Source: Trebouxia sp. TZW2008
Lineage: Eukaryota; Chlorophyta; Trebouxiophyceae; Trebouxiales; Trebouxiaceae
Length of the DNA: 64,000 nucleotides
Direction: 5' to 3'
NCBI GenBank assembly: GCA_002118135.1
Contig: BDIU01000160.1
Span: 186,001 to 250,000 of the forward strand
Every line of letters begins with the position of its first letter. Position 1 is the stretch's first letter. Of the stretch, positions 27,301 through 37,502 are shown piece after piece. The position numbers were made by a program, and so were the translations under genes. Under the pieces are notes generated by a model. The model was not told where the DNA came from. It made no database searches and saw nothing but the letters and a program-made list of their open reading frames with translations.

Positions 27301-30300
27301 CATGGGGAATTGTGGGTGTGTTCACCTGGATGCTTGATCGTCTGCAGCACACCTATGAATGCTCATCCGCTGGAGCATTTAATGCAGGTACAGGGCCTGT
27401 GTCAGCCAGGTCCTTTGCCAACATGGATCTGGGTGAGGGAGCAGTGCTGCACAACAACCCCTTGGGCGGCACCTGGCATGATAACCCTCTGTCAGCTGCT
27501 AGCTTGGCAGCATCCCCTGCCGCCAGCCCTAGGCCCTCTCGCCTGATTTTGCCCCAAGAAGCTGCTGGAGAAGCTGAGTCAACTGCTCTGGTGAGCTTCT
27601 GAGTCTGTAAGCTGCGTGGACCTCAGCAAGACACACCAGCAACATGGACACTGATCCAGCAGTCAAGACAGACCTGCTATGTCTTTCTTCTACGCGTAGT
27701 GTTACACCATACACATCTGGGATAAAGTGTCTGTAGGCGTGTCAATGACAACGTGTTTTGAGTGATGCTGTCTAGCTCAAGGCTGATCCAGTCCAATTCC
27801 AACATATCACCCAGTTTGCACAGCACCATGAGCTTACTGACTTGTTGACTAGGCAATGACGCTCATGCAGGTGCCTGCTGCATCCGCAGTGGCACTAGAG
27901 CGCAGCTTGCCTGGTTCTGGTGCTGAGGACTGGTTCCCTACTGCCACATCCACACACCGCCCAGCCCGCACCATCGGTACTGCTGCTGAGCTGCAAAGGA
28001 GGAAGGATAGCATTCAGCTCTTCTCACCCTCCACAGAGGCAGCTGTTGCATCGGATCCCATATTGGGTGGCGAGCTTGTTGTGCGACTAATTGATGCTGA
28101 GGCAAGCCTTGTAGCCCTTCTTCTGGCGATGTTGCACATGTGCTGTTCTGACTCTGGCAACGTAATGATACCAAGCAGCAACTGAGCATTGAGCATTGGC
28201 AGTGCATGTTGATCAACAGATGTTACAACTTGCTCGTACTCCTTGTGACTCAGCAGCATAGCAAGGGGCTGCAGCTGGGCTCATACAGGCTCATGTGGAT
28301 CACCTATCTGGGTTTCAGTGCAATGGTGTCACATCCTGTCTCGGTCATTGCATGTATCTGCTTGCAGGGGCTCATGGACACATGGCTGTCACGTGAGAGC
28401 AAGCGCAGAGAGTCCTCACGCAGCAGTCGAGCAGCTTTTGACAAGCTGAATAGCATCAAAGCACGCTTGCGCAATGCGCGCAGCGAAGTGTACTGCACGC
28501 TTCAGGTTCGGCTCATGCAGCTTATCAACACAGCGTTGTCTGCTGCTGCAGTATGCTTGAGTGTATTGCCTCACAAACATCTTGCATGACTGTCCGTTTA
28601 CGCAGCATGCACGTGTTGTTGATCCAAGCAGGACTACTTCAATGTACCTGACCCCTTGGCAAGCTTTTCATTCACCATCAAGAGCAGTAAGCAAGGCCCG
28701 CCAGTCACGCATGCATTTGCAGACACACACTTTGACGGCGTGCTGAAGCCTCATTTGAACATCGCCTGCATAATGCTGATGGTTGCCTGCCTGCAGTGTG
28801 AACACCAGGTAAAGCGCAGCAGCGTAGCAGTAGGACAGGCGCATCCAGTCTGGAAGGAGGAAGTCACCTTCAAGTCTGTCCAGATCACATCTGATCTACA
28901 GGTCAGGCCGCCATTTGTCGTACGCGCTGCTCCCTTGACATCTCAGAGACCATGTCAATTTTGCTACCTGCACAGGCTTCATGATGCATGCAAAATGTTT
29001 GCAAGCAGTTCTGTGCTAGCCTACTAACAGATCCTATATACAGCGCATGAGCCATGCATCAGTCTGCACTGCTCCTGCATGCTATCTAGGTAGTTCATGA
29101 TTGCAGGTATGTGTGTATGGTCGTTCGAGACTTGGTCAGGATGTTTTCCTGGGTGAAGTGCTGATCCCACTGCGTGAAGTAGAGGAGGTGGGGGCTAGTG
29201 GGGTGGCCGAGGCCCACAAGTACATCTTGGGGCGGCGCAGCACCAAGGAAAGGGTCAGTGGGGAGATTGCTCTGGCATGCTCATGGAGAGTCACTCCTCT
29301 GGATGTAGTCATCATGAAGGTCAGCATCTAGCATTTGTCTTTTCACATGGGACTCAAAAAGCGCTCGGCAACATCAGTCGGCAATGGTCTTCCAGGGACA
29401 AGCACGTGTACCATTGCTGGCTGTTATTGCCAGATGTGGCGTTTGTGTCTCAAGAAAGTGCTTTGCAGCAAGGCAATGCCTTGATACCAGTGCAATTTGT
29501 TTCTGGCTGAGTGTCATACGCATAGGGTCTCAGCTACCAGCAGAACTCTGCTCTGCATCTTTGCATCGTGCTTGCACAGAGGCCGGCACCTGCATTGCAG
29601 TGACCAAAAGAAACACTGTCGGTCCACTACGTCATTGACTGCCTGAGTCTTGTGGACATACTGTCATTGCTATCATGTGGCTCATGCAAATAGCCTTTTC
29701 AGCTGACTTGAGCATGCAAAACGCTTTATCGTCTTCTTGATGTCAACACACATTCTGCAAGCAGGTGAGGACCAAGCAAGAAGAGGTTGACCACAAAGAG
29801 GAGGTCCTGGCTGTCTTGCTGGAGCGCTATGCTGTGACAGCCGCTACAGGGGCAGATGGGCGTTCAGTCGCCAACCTGGGGGCGACAGGGCTGTTGAGGC
29901 AGGCCAGTTTGGCTGCCATGAGCAGAGCCTCCCTGGCAGGGCCTGACCCCAAGGGCGCTGCCACCAAGCAGACTGCAGGAGACGTCAAGCGTCTAGGCAG
30001 CAGCCGTGGCAGACTGGAAATCAGGGTGAGCTACTTGGCACTGACTACACTTACCCATTGACATGATCTGGAACATGCAGGGCCCAACCGTGCTATCCTG
30101 CATTGTCCATCTCCCTTGATGTGAAGCCATCAAGCGTGTCTCTAACTTGGGTGAGCTGAAGGGCATTGACTAGCCTTGCCCAGCAACATTGTCTCAAACA
30201 CAAAGGGCCCGACCGGCTTTCCTGCATCATGAAATCAGCTTCTTTCAAGCAGATCTCTGAAAGCTGAATGCAAGAAGTAATCAGACATTTGCACAAGGGA

Positions 30301-33300
30301 CAATCATTCATCATTTTCAGTGCCAGTTACTTTCTTTTGTGCTTTTCATTTTGATGGTCTTCCCATTGACCTATTACTTTGCTGTAGGTAATAGAGGCCC
30401 GCAACTTGGCTGTGCCGTCAGACCTGCTGCACACCTTCTACACAATGGACAGCTACAGCGTAGTCTCATGCAGCAGCGAGGCTGGCATAACTAGCCATCA
30501 CACCAAAATTGAACGCAACAACCTGCAGCCACACTGGAATGAGCGCTGCATCTTCCAGGATGTGGCCCTCAGCAACAGCCTGACAGTGGCCATATTTGAC
30601 CACAAGAAGCTGTCATCTGACTTGTTTCTGGGCCAGGTGTGCCTCAGCAGATTTGCCTCATTCGCCCAAGTCACGCTTTGCAAGAGTCAGTCTAGAGGTC
30701 TGCACGCATTGTTTGCCATCTGCATATGGCAAAGCTCGGGCTTTGCATGATCTGTGCAGTAAGGTCCCTCCATAGTCTCTTGACACTCTGCAAGTACTCA
30801 GAGATGCTTCTACACTTTCTTGCTCTCCTATAGCCTTATTGGATTTCTGTAGCTTTTGGAGAGTCGCTCAGGCCTGTGCATTTCCTGCAGGTTGGGGTAG
30901 CAGTGATGTCCCTGCATGATGGCAAGCCCCACTACACCTGGCTACCACTGCAGAAGCGCACAGACAGGGACAATGTGTCTGGGGAGGTGCATCTGCGCAT
31001 GCAGTGGATTGATGAGGAGCTTGACATGCCAGCTGATGCTGCACTTAATCTGGCGGTGGATGTTGTGCTGCATGGCATTGGCCTCAGTGTGGTGGAGTCC
31101 TCTGTGAAGGCTTTGCCAAGAGAGGTGGGCGTCAGCATGTCTTCATTGTCAAAGACTCTATTGTTGATGCCTTCTTGACTGTCTGAATGGCTGCATACCT
31201 GCAGTAGATGCTACTGCAGTTTCGAAGGTCTTCCAAGCCTTGCAAATCTGTTTGAGAGAGTTGTGTCACCTTTGCGTGTTGCTCAAACCGTGCTTACAGC
31301 TTGTCGAACATCAGGGGTGCAGCTTTCAACACAGGGTGTCTTGCTGCAGGTGTTTCATGCCCTCTTTGAGAACATACATGTGGACTACAAGTACTCCCCA
31401 GCCAACCAGTCTGCCCGGTTTGCAGTGTACTCTGTGCAGATTGACAATCAACTGCTCTCCTCCACACATCCTGTGGTTCTATGCCATAGTAGTACAGGTG
31501 TGACCCTTGTGACCAGAATATATACAACAACAGTTCAGCACCCTGCGCTGTCACATCTGCATGATTGTGCAGACTCACATGTGCAGCCTCATGCTGCTAC
31601 TCCTTGCATCTCAGCAGCCACATGTGCGACTCACATAAGTTCTAGCCCTCAAGTGAAAAGTTGTATGTTTAGCAAGCAATGTGCCTACTCCAACTGCAGA
31701 ATCCCAAGAGTCAACCTGTTTGTCACCTGAATTAGCACCTATACTGTATCATCAATTGCATGAGATTGCAAATATGTGCCGGGCTTCAGTACATTCATGC
31801 GACATTTGCTTTATGCTGAGCATCAAGTCACACAACACACAGCCCAGACATGCTAGTCACGCAAGACCACATGTTTTGATGACCTCCAATATCCTACAGT
31901 TACAAGGTGTTGCAGGTGGAGCTGCTGCTCCCAAGACGTCAGTGGAGGAGGTGGAGGGGGCGCCACAGCACTTCCTAGGCAAGCCTTTCGTGGAGGTGCA
32001 GTGGGAGATGCTGCAGCACAACCCCTCCATCCTTTACTTCAGAGCGCTGCTGCTACAGATCCAGGTGCCTACCTGCATTTGTCGGCAACATTTGCTTTCA
32101 GAACCTGTCAGAAATGTTACTATGGGTCAGTCTGAGGCACAGCTGCCACAGCAGGCCTTCATGCCTGCAGAAAGAGTTGCTACCATGCTGCTGTGCTTCA
32201 AGCATCTTGCATGCCATTTGTGAACTTGTTGATTAGACCAGGCATGTGCGTCAAAGACTAAGCTTGCCACAGGGTCGTAAAAGCAGTGTGCCGTGCAATG
32301 CAACATTGTCATACATGTGCATCTGCCCAACAATGTATCAGCAACGTCCACCAACATCAACTTCATCTTCTTCAACACCCACTTCCTAGCATGTCAATGC
32401 TCTTAGCTTGTGTTCAAACATCATCATCATGCATGCCAACGGACATGGCTCAGCGCTCAAACAAGCTTAGTGCTGTGGACAAGCACACAGTTGCACACCA
32501 TTTGGCTTGCATCTTTCAAAAGAAATGTATAACAAGCAATCATGCAAATGCAATTTGATCCCACACAGGGTGCTGCGCTATTCCTTAGACTGTATGAAGC
32601 TGCTGGACGTATAGTCATTGCGACTGTATGGCACATGTACTCAGCCTTGCTGCCTGACTGAAGCATGTAAACACTTCCTCTTCTTCTTCTTCTTCTGAGA
32701 TCTCTGCACATACATTCAAGCTGATATGCTGGCAGGAGCTGGACTTGACAGTGGAGGAGGAATTTCTGGACCTGCTGCTGAAGTTGGTGCGGGAGCTGCC
32801 CATGGCAGACATCTACCAGATGGATGCCCAGCCAGCCTCCCAACCCCTGCACACCCCTCAGGAGACCCAGACTGCCCTTCAGGTCCTGCCCCTTTGCCTC
32901 CTCGTGTTTCTGCATTGTTACAATTGTCTTGATCATCCAAGGCTGCCATCTTACTTCACATGCTTGTGCACTACATGCACACCCTGCAGGGCACCAGAGT
33001 TGCCCTTTAGGTCCTGCCCTTTTGCCTCACATCTTTGCATGCGTCAATTGCTCCTGACTTACCGTGGCACCAAGGCTGCATTATCAACTGTGGTTCTTGT
33101 CAAGTCCACGCACTATATGTAGCCAAACACTGCATTGTACCAATAGCAGTACTATGAGTCGCTGTCTATACAGGACCTCCAGCAAACTTGCTTTCGACAA
33201 AATTGGAAGCATTTGTCCTGTAAGGTGTTGATCAGGGTGCCTTGAGCAGCAAGGCTTCTGCCACCATTGCATCATATGGTTGACTGGATGGTGTGAACAA

Positions 33301-36300
33301 CACTGCAGGACATGTTTGGTGCGGGAGTGGAGGCTCCTGCCTCCTCAAACCCACGCCGTGGCCGCAAGTGGTACTTTGAGCGGCTGGAGGTGCAGACCAT
33401 TAAGTGCAATGTCACTCTTATCCCCCGACCTGGCAGCCGTGATGTTGAGTCTGGCCTCAGCCCTGGCAGAATCCGTATGGCTGCCACACTAGGAGTCAAC
33501 TTCATTGACATCAACAATGTGCCGCTAAAGATTAATGCACTGGCGTTTCAGAACGCCTTAATGTCACCCAGCATTCTGATGAGCCACATCACACGCCACC
33601 TCATCAACTCGGTGGGTATTGCTGCCCCTGCAATGAGCATCACACACACAACGAAGACCCTGGTGTGCATATCTCGCATGCGCTTGTGCCTATGCTTACA
33701 GCGTCACAAACACTGTCTGTGTTGTGCTTCAAGTGTGGCACCACTCAGGTTAGTGCTGGCATGCAAAAGCAAGCACATACAGGAAAAGCTGTGACATTTG
33801 TGCACCGCAACACAGGTCCCAGAAGAGAGCTGACATAAGCTGATCAATCTAATGCCTCATTGCATATACATTGACTGCATCTGCTGTGGTGTTGTGCAGG
33901 CGCTGCATGAGATGCACAAAATCCTGAGCCAAGTAGAGATCCTGGGCAGCCCCATCATGCTGGGCAGCAGCCTCATCAGCGGCCTGTCCACCTTCCTGGC
34001 TGAGCCCGCTAAGGCCCATAACCCCTCTGAGTTTGCTCGGGGGGTGGGCACTGGCTCTGTCACCCTGGTCAAGATGGCTAGCTTTGGCATCCTCACCTTC
34101 ATAGGCCAGGTGCATGCACCTGCTGAAGTGACATTTTTACACACGGGTCCTGCATCCATGCTCATTGAACACAAGATCTGGCTTATCAGCGATGTACGTG
34201 AGTTGATGGAAAGACCTGCTGCATGCCTGACTGGATTTCTCAAAAACCCCGCAGATTTGTAGCCTTGTGACTGCTTGAGTCAAAGCTTTTGTTGTGTTGG
34301 GTTTAAAGTTTGAAAAGTGACTCCACGTAATTTTGCTTAGGCAATCGCTTTGTTTGTTGCAAATATCAACACAGCCACATACTTGGCAAGCTTGCATTAC
34401 TTTGCCCTGTAAATAGAGGACATTGTGCACAAGTTTGCACAGCTTGGCTTCATGGTCCTGACATGCCTGGCATGTCTGCAGCTAACGGGTGGCATCAGTA
34501 AGGGGCTGGCCATGCTGACCCTGGACCAGGATTACATCAGCCGCTTCCGCAACCAGCCCATGACCCTGCAGCAGCGCCTCATCTATGCCCTACAAGCTTT
34601 GGGCGTAGGCCTGTATGAGGGCGTCATAGGTCAGCTTACTCTCTCATTGATGCTGTCGGCTGCTTTGAGTCAAATGGAACATGTCATGCACAAGTGTAGC
34701 TGTGATGGAACTTTGAGTTGTGAGGACAGGTGACCTGTTGGTATATTCTTTCCCAAGGGGTGTGTCCTTTGGAGATTCTGATCTAGCATCTTGCTATCTG
34801 GTACACATTGAGACACCTGCATGGTGGGCATAGTCAGGCAAGCTTAGATGTACATCCATGATATATGCTTTTCCGTGTGCTCAAATGTACTGCCTTCATT
34901 TGAGCAGAGGACAGGTGACAGCTTGATGCTCTGTTTGCAGGTGTTGTGAAGGACCCACTGGTCGGCTACCAAGCAGGAGGAGCAGCAGGGTTAGCCCTAG
35001 GGCTAGTCATTGGAGGGACAGGCCTTGTGCTAAAGCCCACCTCTGGTCTGCTGGAGTTCATCTCCAAGGGAGTCAATGGACTGGGCATGGGTATCCTTGC
35101 CTGGGGTGATGAAGTCGTGCGCATACCACGCACCCGCATCCGCTCCCCACGCCACTTTGGCATGTTTGCTGCTGACCCCACAGGTGTGCTGACTTGCCTT
35201 GATTGCATGCTGTTCCCTGCGCTTGCACAGCAACTTGTGCTGTGCAGTCTTGCGTTTGAGGCTCTGCCTATGCTCTGCCAGGGTCAACCTGAAGCTGTAC
35301 TCTCCTCATTGCCTTGTGAAGGACTGTTAGCTGCTATAGACATAGATGACATGACATGACAACATGACTTGACTATAGACAGTCAATGCAGCAAGTGAGT
35401 CACTGCACTTTGTTTAAAGCCTGCAAAATGAAAAGGTTTGGGCTGCTGTACAGGGGAAGAGCGCAAGTTCAGCAGATGGAAGAACACACTGGCACACATG
35501 GACAAGGGCCGCTATGCTGGCGATACGGTGCTGGACTACCTGCAGAACAAGGACACCAAGGCGCTGGTGTTCACAGACAAGCACCTGGTGTACCTCAACC
35601 TGAAGCGGCAGCGCCTGCGGTGGGCCTTCCCTGTGGCAGAACTCACCACCATCACCACTCATGGTCAGCACTCGCTCCTGAAAACCTTTATTGCAAATGC
35701 ATACATCCTTTGTACAGGCTGCACATGCAATCACCTCTCAGGAAGTTGATCTGCTCTTTGAGGTTGATTTGCACCTTGCCCTCTGTAGACTTATCACAAT
35801 TGGAACAAGTTCTCTGGAACATGATCTGCATGTCCGGGCTCAAGCTGCTGCTGGGCAAAAACATTTTGGTTTATCTTCAGTTAGCTTTGCCTCAAATTCA
35901 GTTCACAGCAGGCTGCTGCTCTACCAGCATGAGCTTGTGACCATCAAGCCAAGGCTGCTTTGTTTGCTGCAGGCTTGAATGTGCATCTACATCACAACGT
36001 GACTGTGCACCTAAGCGCTCCCAAGACGAAGTATGCCTATGACCTCCAGCTGCCCCTGCGCAAGATGGTGGACTGCCGCACACGTGATCTGCATCAGAGC
36101 CTGCTGGTCAAGCTGAACAGGGCTCTTGTGAGGCAGGGCAAGACTGGAGGGCCTATCTTGGAGGGCACCAAGTCAGCACGGCCGTTCCCTCACCACTCTC
36201 TGCTGGAAGGCACAGGTCAGCTTTTCAACTTGTGTGCAGCGTACTGTGACAACACTGTGCTGAGGTAGATGCAGCTTTGCATAGATGCTCTCCAGCTATC

Positions 36301-37091
36301 CTTTTCAGTTCAGAGAACCTGACTGTTGTAAGTGTCAGTGCGTGCTGTGCATCTGGTCAAGTCGTGCTTGCAGCTGTGTTGTGACAAAGTTTGGCTGACA
36401 TGCAGAAGACCTGCGAATCATGCATCAGCAGCCTCCTCGCCCACGCCAAGAGACAGAGGCCATTGAGGCAGAGCCGTCAACTGTGAGCAGGCCAGGAGAT
36501 GCAGCGCGCCATTCAAAGGCAGGCAGCATGATCGGCAGGCCGCCGCTGCTGACTCATGCTGCTCAAGTGGAGTCGGACAGGTCAGGCCAGGAGGGCAAGC
36601 TGCCGGCGAGATCGATGACGTCCCACACGTCGCCTGTGATGGTGCAGCAAGAGGGGCTGCCTCTGTCACTGGCAGCGCCCGTGGGCGGTCATGGGCAGGG
36701 TTTTCCGATGACACGGTTTGCAGGCGGTCAAGCCTTCGCACCGTCAGGGCAACCATCCGCTCAGCAGTCACAGTGGTCTGTTGTCATGTCAGATGCAGCA
36801 GCGCACGTCCAGGCTGTCCAGCTGCTGCTTGAGGCAGCTCAGCAGACATCCAACCACCCTGCTATGGCGCTGCAACACCTGCAGTCTGTCTCACTGCTGT
36901 GCCAATCTTGCTTGGCAAACATGCCTAGTGGACAGGCAAACAGCAGAGCAGCAGTAGCTGCGATGCAGTCCATACAGAGCATCTGTGAGGCAGCAACAGA
37001 AGAGTCCCTAGCGCAGCCGCATGCTCAACATGCGCTTTGGGTATCGTTGAGGCTGCTATGCAGGACCATTGCTCAACCTCTGGAGTCTTAG
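863..37091 (+). CDS. VPS13: Giant VPS13-family bridge-like lipid transfer protein
   Basis: This is a multi-exon gene of about 36 kb. VPS13 proteins form a long hydrophobic groove that moves glycerolipids between membranes at contact sites. The first eight exons join in frame: 863-933, 1012-1121, 1233-1310, 1411-1517, 1593-1710, 1905-2027, 2309-2488, 2700-2950. Later exons encode clear family landmarks: the chorein start, VAB repeats, two C2 domains, the VPS13_C/ATG2_C region and a PH-like domain. The last exon ends with TAG at 37089-37091. I saw no in-frame break in the segments checked. Total length was not counted but is several thousand residues. The ATG at 863 is chosen because exon 1 joins exon 2 in phase and lies just before the conserved N terminus; exon 1 adds a hydrophobic segment. 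The intron after 2488 uses a GC donor. Very short or weakly conserved middle exons may have been missed. Confidence 0.9.
3347..17300 (+). other. VPS13: VPS13: RBG groove region, many short exons
   Basis: Exons rich in alternating hydrophobic and polar residues (beta-strand character) are read at roughly 3630-3740, 4545-5026, 5400-5635, 5985-6240, 6842-6990, 7275-7420, 7702-7878, 9125-9530, 9790-9909, 11243-11444, 11725-11870, 12160-12376, 12742-12917, 13198-13325, 13720-13886, 14176-14555, 14942-15237, 15600-15880, 16140-16660 and 16905-17033. Boundaries are approximate. Introns between them are usually 100-450 bp and end in TGCAG. The repeating beta pattern is what forms the lipid-conducting groove in this family. 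The 16400-16540 part encodes an Ala/Ser-rich low-complexity segment. Confidence 0.65.
7182..7245 (+). repeat. CTGT/CTTG-type microsatellite in a VPS13 intron
   Basis: A run of degenerate GTCT, CTGT and GCTT units with a 12-bp higher-order period (GTCTGTCTGCTT) occupies the intron just before the exon that begins near 7275. It also serves as a pyrimidine-rich tract. Confidence 0.8.
17345..24510 (+). other. VPS13: VPS13: VAB (SHR-BD, Vps13 adaptor-binding) repeats
   Basis: Successive exons at about 17350-17608, 17880-18090, 18360-18525, 18822-19010, 19310-19463, 19769-20028, 20290-20488, 21000-21165, 21585-21825, 22255-22446, 22797-22995, 23268-23416, 23713-23911 and 24236-24507 encode the repeated VAB unit. 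Each repeat has a hydrophobic strand and an Asn: LVNRSG, VENLTN, VMHNLLPYP, WIINKTN and VLFNNSNEAL. In yeast VPS13 these Asn residues hold the repeat fold and the domain binds Pro-x-Pro adaptors. The repeats are well preserved, so recruitment by adaptors is likely kept in this alga. Confidence 0.8.
18259..18301 (+). repeat. Short tandem repeat in a VPS13 intron
   Basis: The 15-bp core ACCTGGCAAAACATG occurs twice with a period of about 22 bp, in the intron before the exon that begins near 18360. Confidence 0.7.
24950..28060 (+). other. VPS13: VPS13: disordered, Ser/Pro/Arg-rich linker exons
   Basis: Between the VAB repeats and the first C2 domain, exons at about 24952-25120, 25495-25700, 26190-26473, 26870-27050, 27388-27592 and 27870-28060 encode low-complexity sequence rich in Ser, Pro, Ala, Gly and Arg (for example RRRTSDEHAD and SRAASSRSRRSS). 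No domain is recognised. Such linkers often carry phosphorylation sites; that is inference. The introns here contain partial duplications, for example CTCTA...TACAGGCTGCTGTC at about 26049-26080 and again at 26159-26190. Confidence 0.55.
28061..29322 (+). other. VPS13: VPS13: first C2 domain, with an insertion
   Basis: The exon ending near 28105 reads GELVVRLIDAE, a C2 beta-1 strand. The next exon (about 28370-28506) inserts a basic, Ser-rich helix-like stretch before YCTLQ. Later exons give FSFTIKSSKQG, then AHPVWKEEVTF (the usual N/H-P-x-W-x-E-x-x-x-F motif) and RLGQDVFLGEVLIPL (the usual D-x-F-L-G). C2 domains bind membranes, often with Ca2+. The Asp pattern in the loops is partial, so Ca2+ dependence is open. 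Confidence 0.75.
29765..31110 (+). other. VPS13: VPS13: second C2 domain
   Basis: The exon ending at 30026 finishes GRLEIR and is joined by the exon from about 30389 that begins VIEARNLAVPSDLL. It continues with IERNNLQPHWNERCIF, the C2 N-P-x-W-N-E-x-F motif, and DHKKLSSDLFLGQ, the D-x-x-x-x-x-D-x-x-L-G motif. The following exon, starting near 30891, adds VAVMSLHDGKPHYTWLPLQ and EVHLRMQWI, the last C2 strands. The reading is continuous over three exons and the call is firm. Confidence 0.8.
31340..35195 (+). other. VPS13: VPS13: VPS13_C / ATG2_C-type region
   Basis: Exons encode the conserved C-terminal half of VPS13: IHVDYKYSPANQSARF with QIDNQLL; WYFERLEVQTIKCNVTL; FIDINNVPLKINALAF; HKILSQVEILGSPIMLGSSL; a GISKGLAMLTLDQDY motif; and, in the exon at 34945-35185, a Gly-rich GVVKDP...GLVLKPTSGLLEF stretch ending in RIRSPRHFG. 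The amphipathic helices of this ATG2_C-like segment attach the transfer bridge to membranes such as lipid droplets or mitochondria in other organisms. Confidence 0.85.
35452..36213 (+). other. VPS13: VPS13: C-terminal PH-like domain
   Basis: Exons at about 35452-35664 and 35975-36213 encode ALVFTDKHLVYLNLK followed by LRWAFPVAELTTI, the beta strands typical of the VPS13 C-terminal PH domain, and then a second half ending in a helix with HQSLLVKLNRALVRQ. In VPS13 this domain helps bind membranes or GTPases. The 300-bp intron between them holds no other gene. Confidence 0.7.
36400..37091 (+). other. VPS13: VPS13: final exon, Q/S/P-rich tail and helical end
   Basis: The last exon begins after TGCAG near 36405 and joins in frame (Gly-Thr, then Glu-Asp-Leu-Arg). 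It encodes about 120 disordered residues rich in Pro, Ser, Gln and Gly and then about 100 residues with helical periodicity and several Cys. I do not recognise this tail in other VPS13 proteins. A TGTAA, the common chlorophyte polyadenylation signal, occurs at 37170, about 80 bp after the stop. Confidence 0.7.
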
Positions 37092-37502
37092 ACTTGTAGC
37101 TTAGACCAACGCATTTGTTTTTTGAGCTGACAAAGTAGGTCTGTGTAGCAGGTGTTCTGTGTCTAGCTCTGTAAAGTGTGCTGCACATGCTGCAAGGCTG
37201 ACTTGATTCTGTGGCAAGCAAAATCGTTGACTTCTAGCACTAATAGTGAGTAGCCCTGCAGAACTGCTGTTGTTGACAGCGTCATAATGTATTCTCAAGC
37301 AATTTGATGTTTCTCTTCTAGCTGCACAGGCGTTAAATGCTTTGCTTTGCACGTTGTTGATGTTGACGCTGTGGTTTCAAGCAAACAGTTTTTGACTACA
37401 ACTAGAAACAGGTTTAAAGTTGGCATTAACATGACACATGTTCTGCAGTCAAGTCTATCATTGGCAACTATGAAGGACCTCTTTACTGTTGTTAAATGGT
37501 TG
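37092..37502. other. Tail-to-tail intergenic region
   Basis: These 411 bp lie between the stop codons of VPS13 (plus) and the MORN/EF-hand gene (minus). I see no coding signal beyond 3' untranslated sequence of both genes. Confidence 0.5.

Noticed and set aside
35386..35940. 184-residue plus-strand open frame
   Set aside because: It overlaps the VPS13 PH-like exon in another frame; the other frame has the conserved strands.
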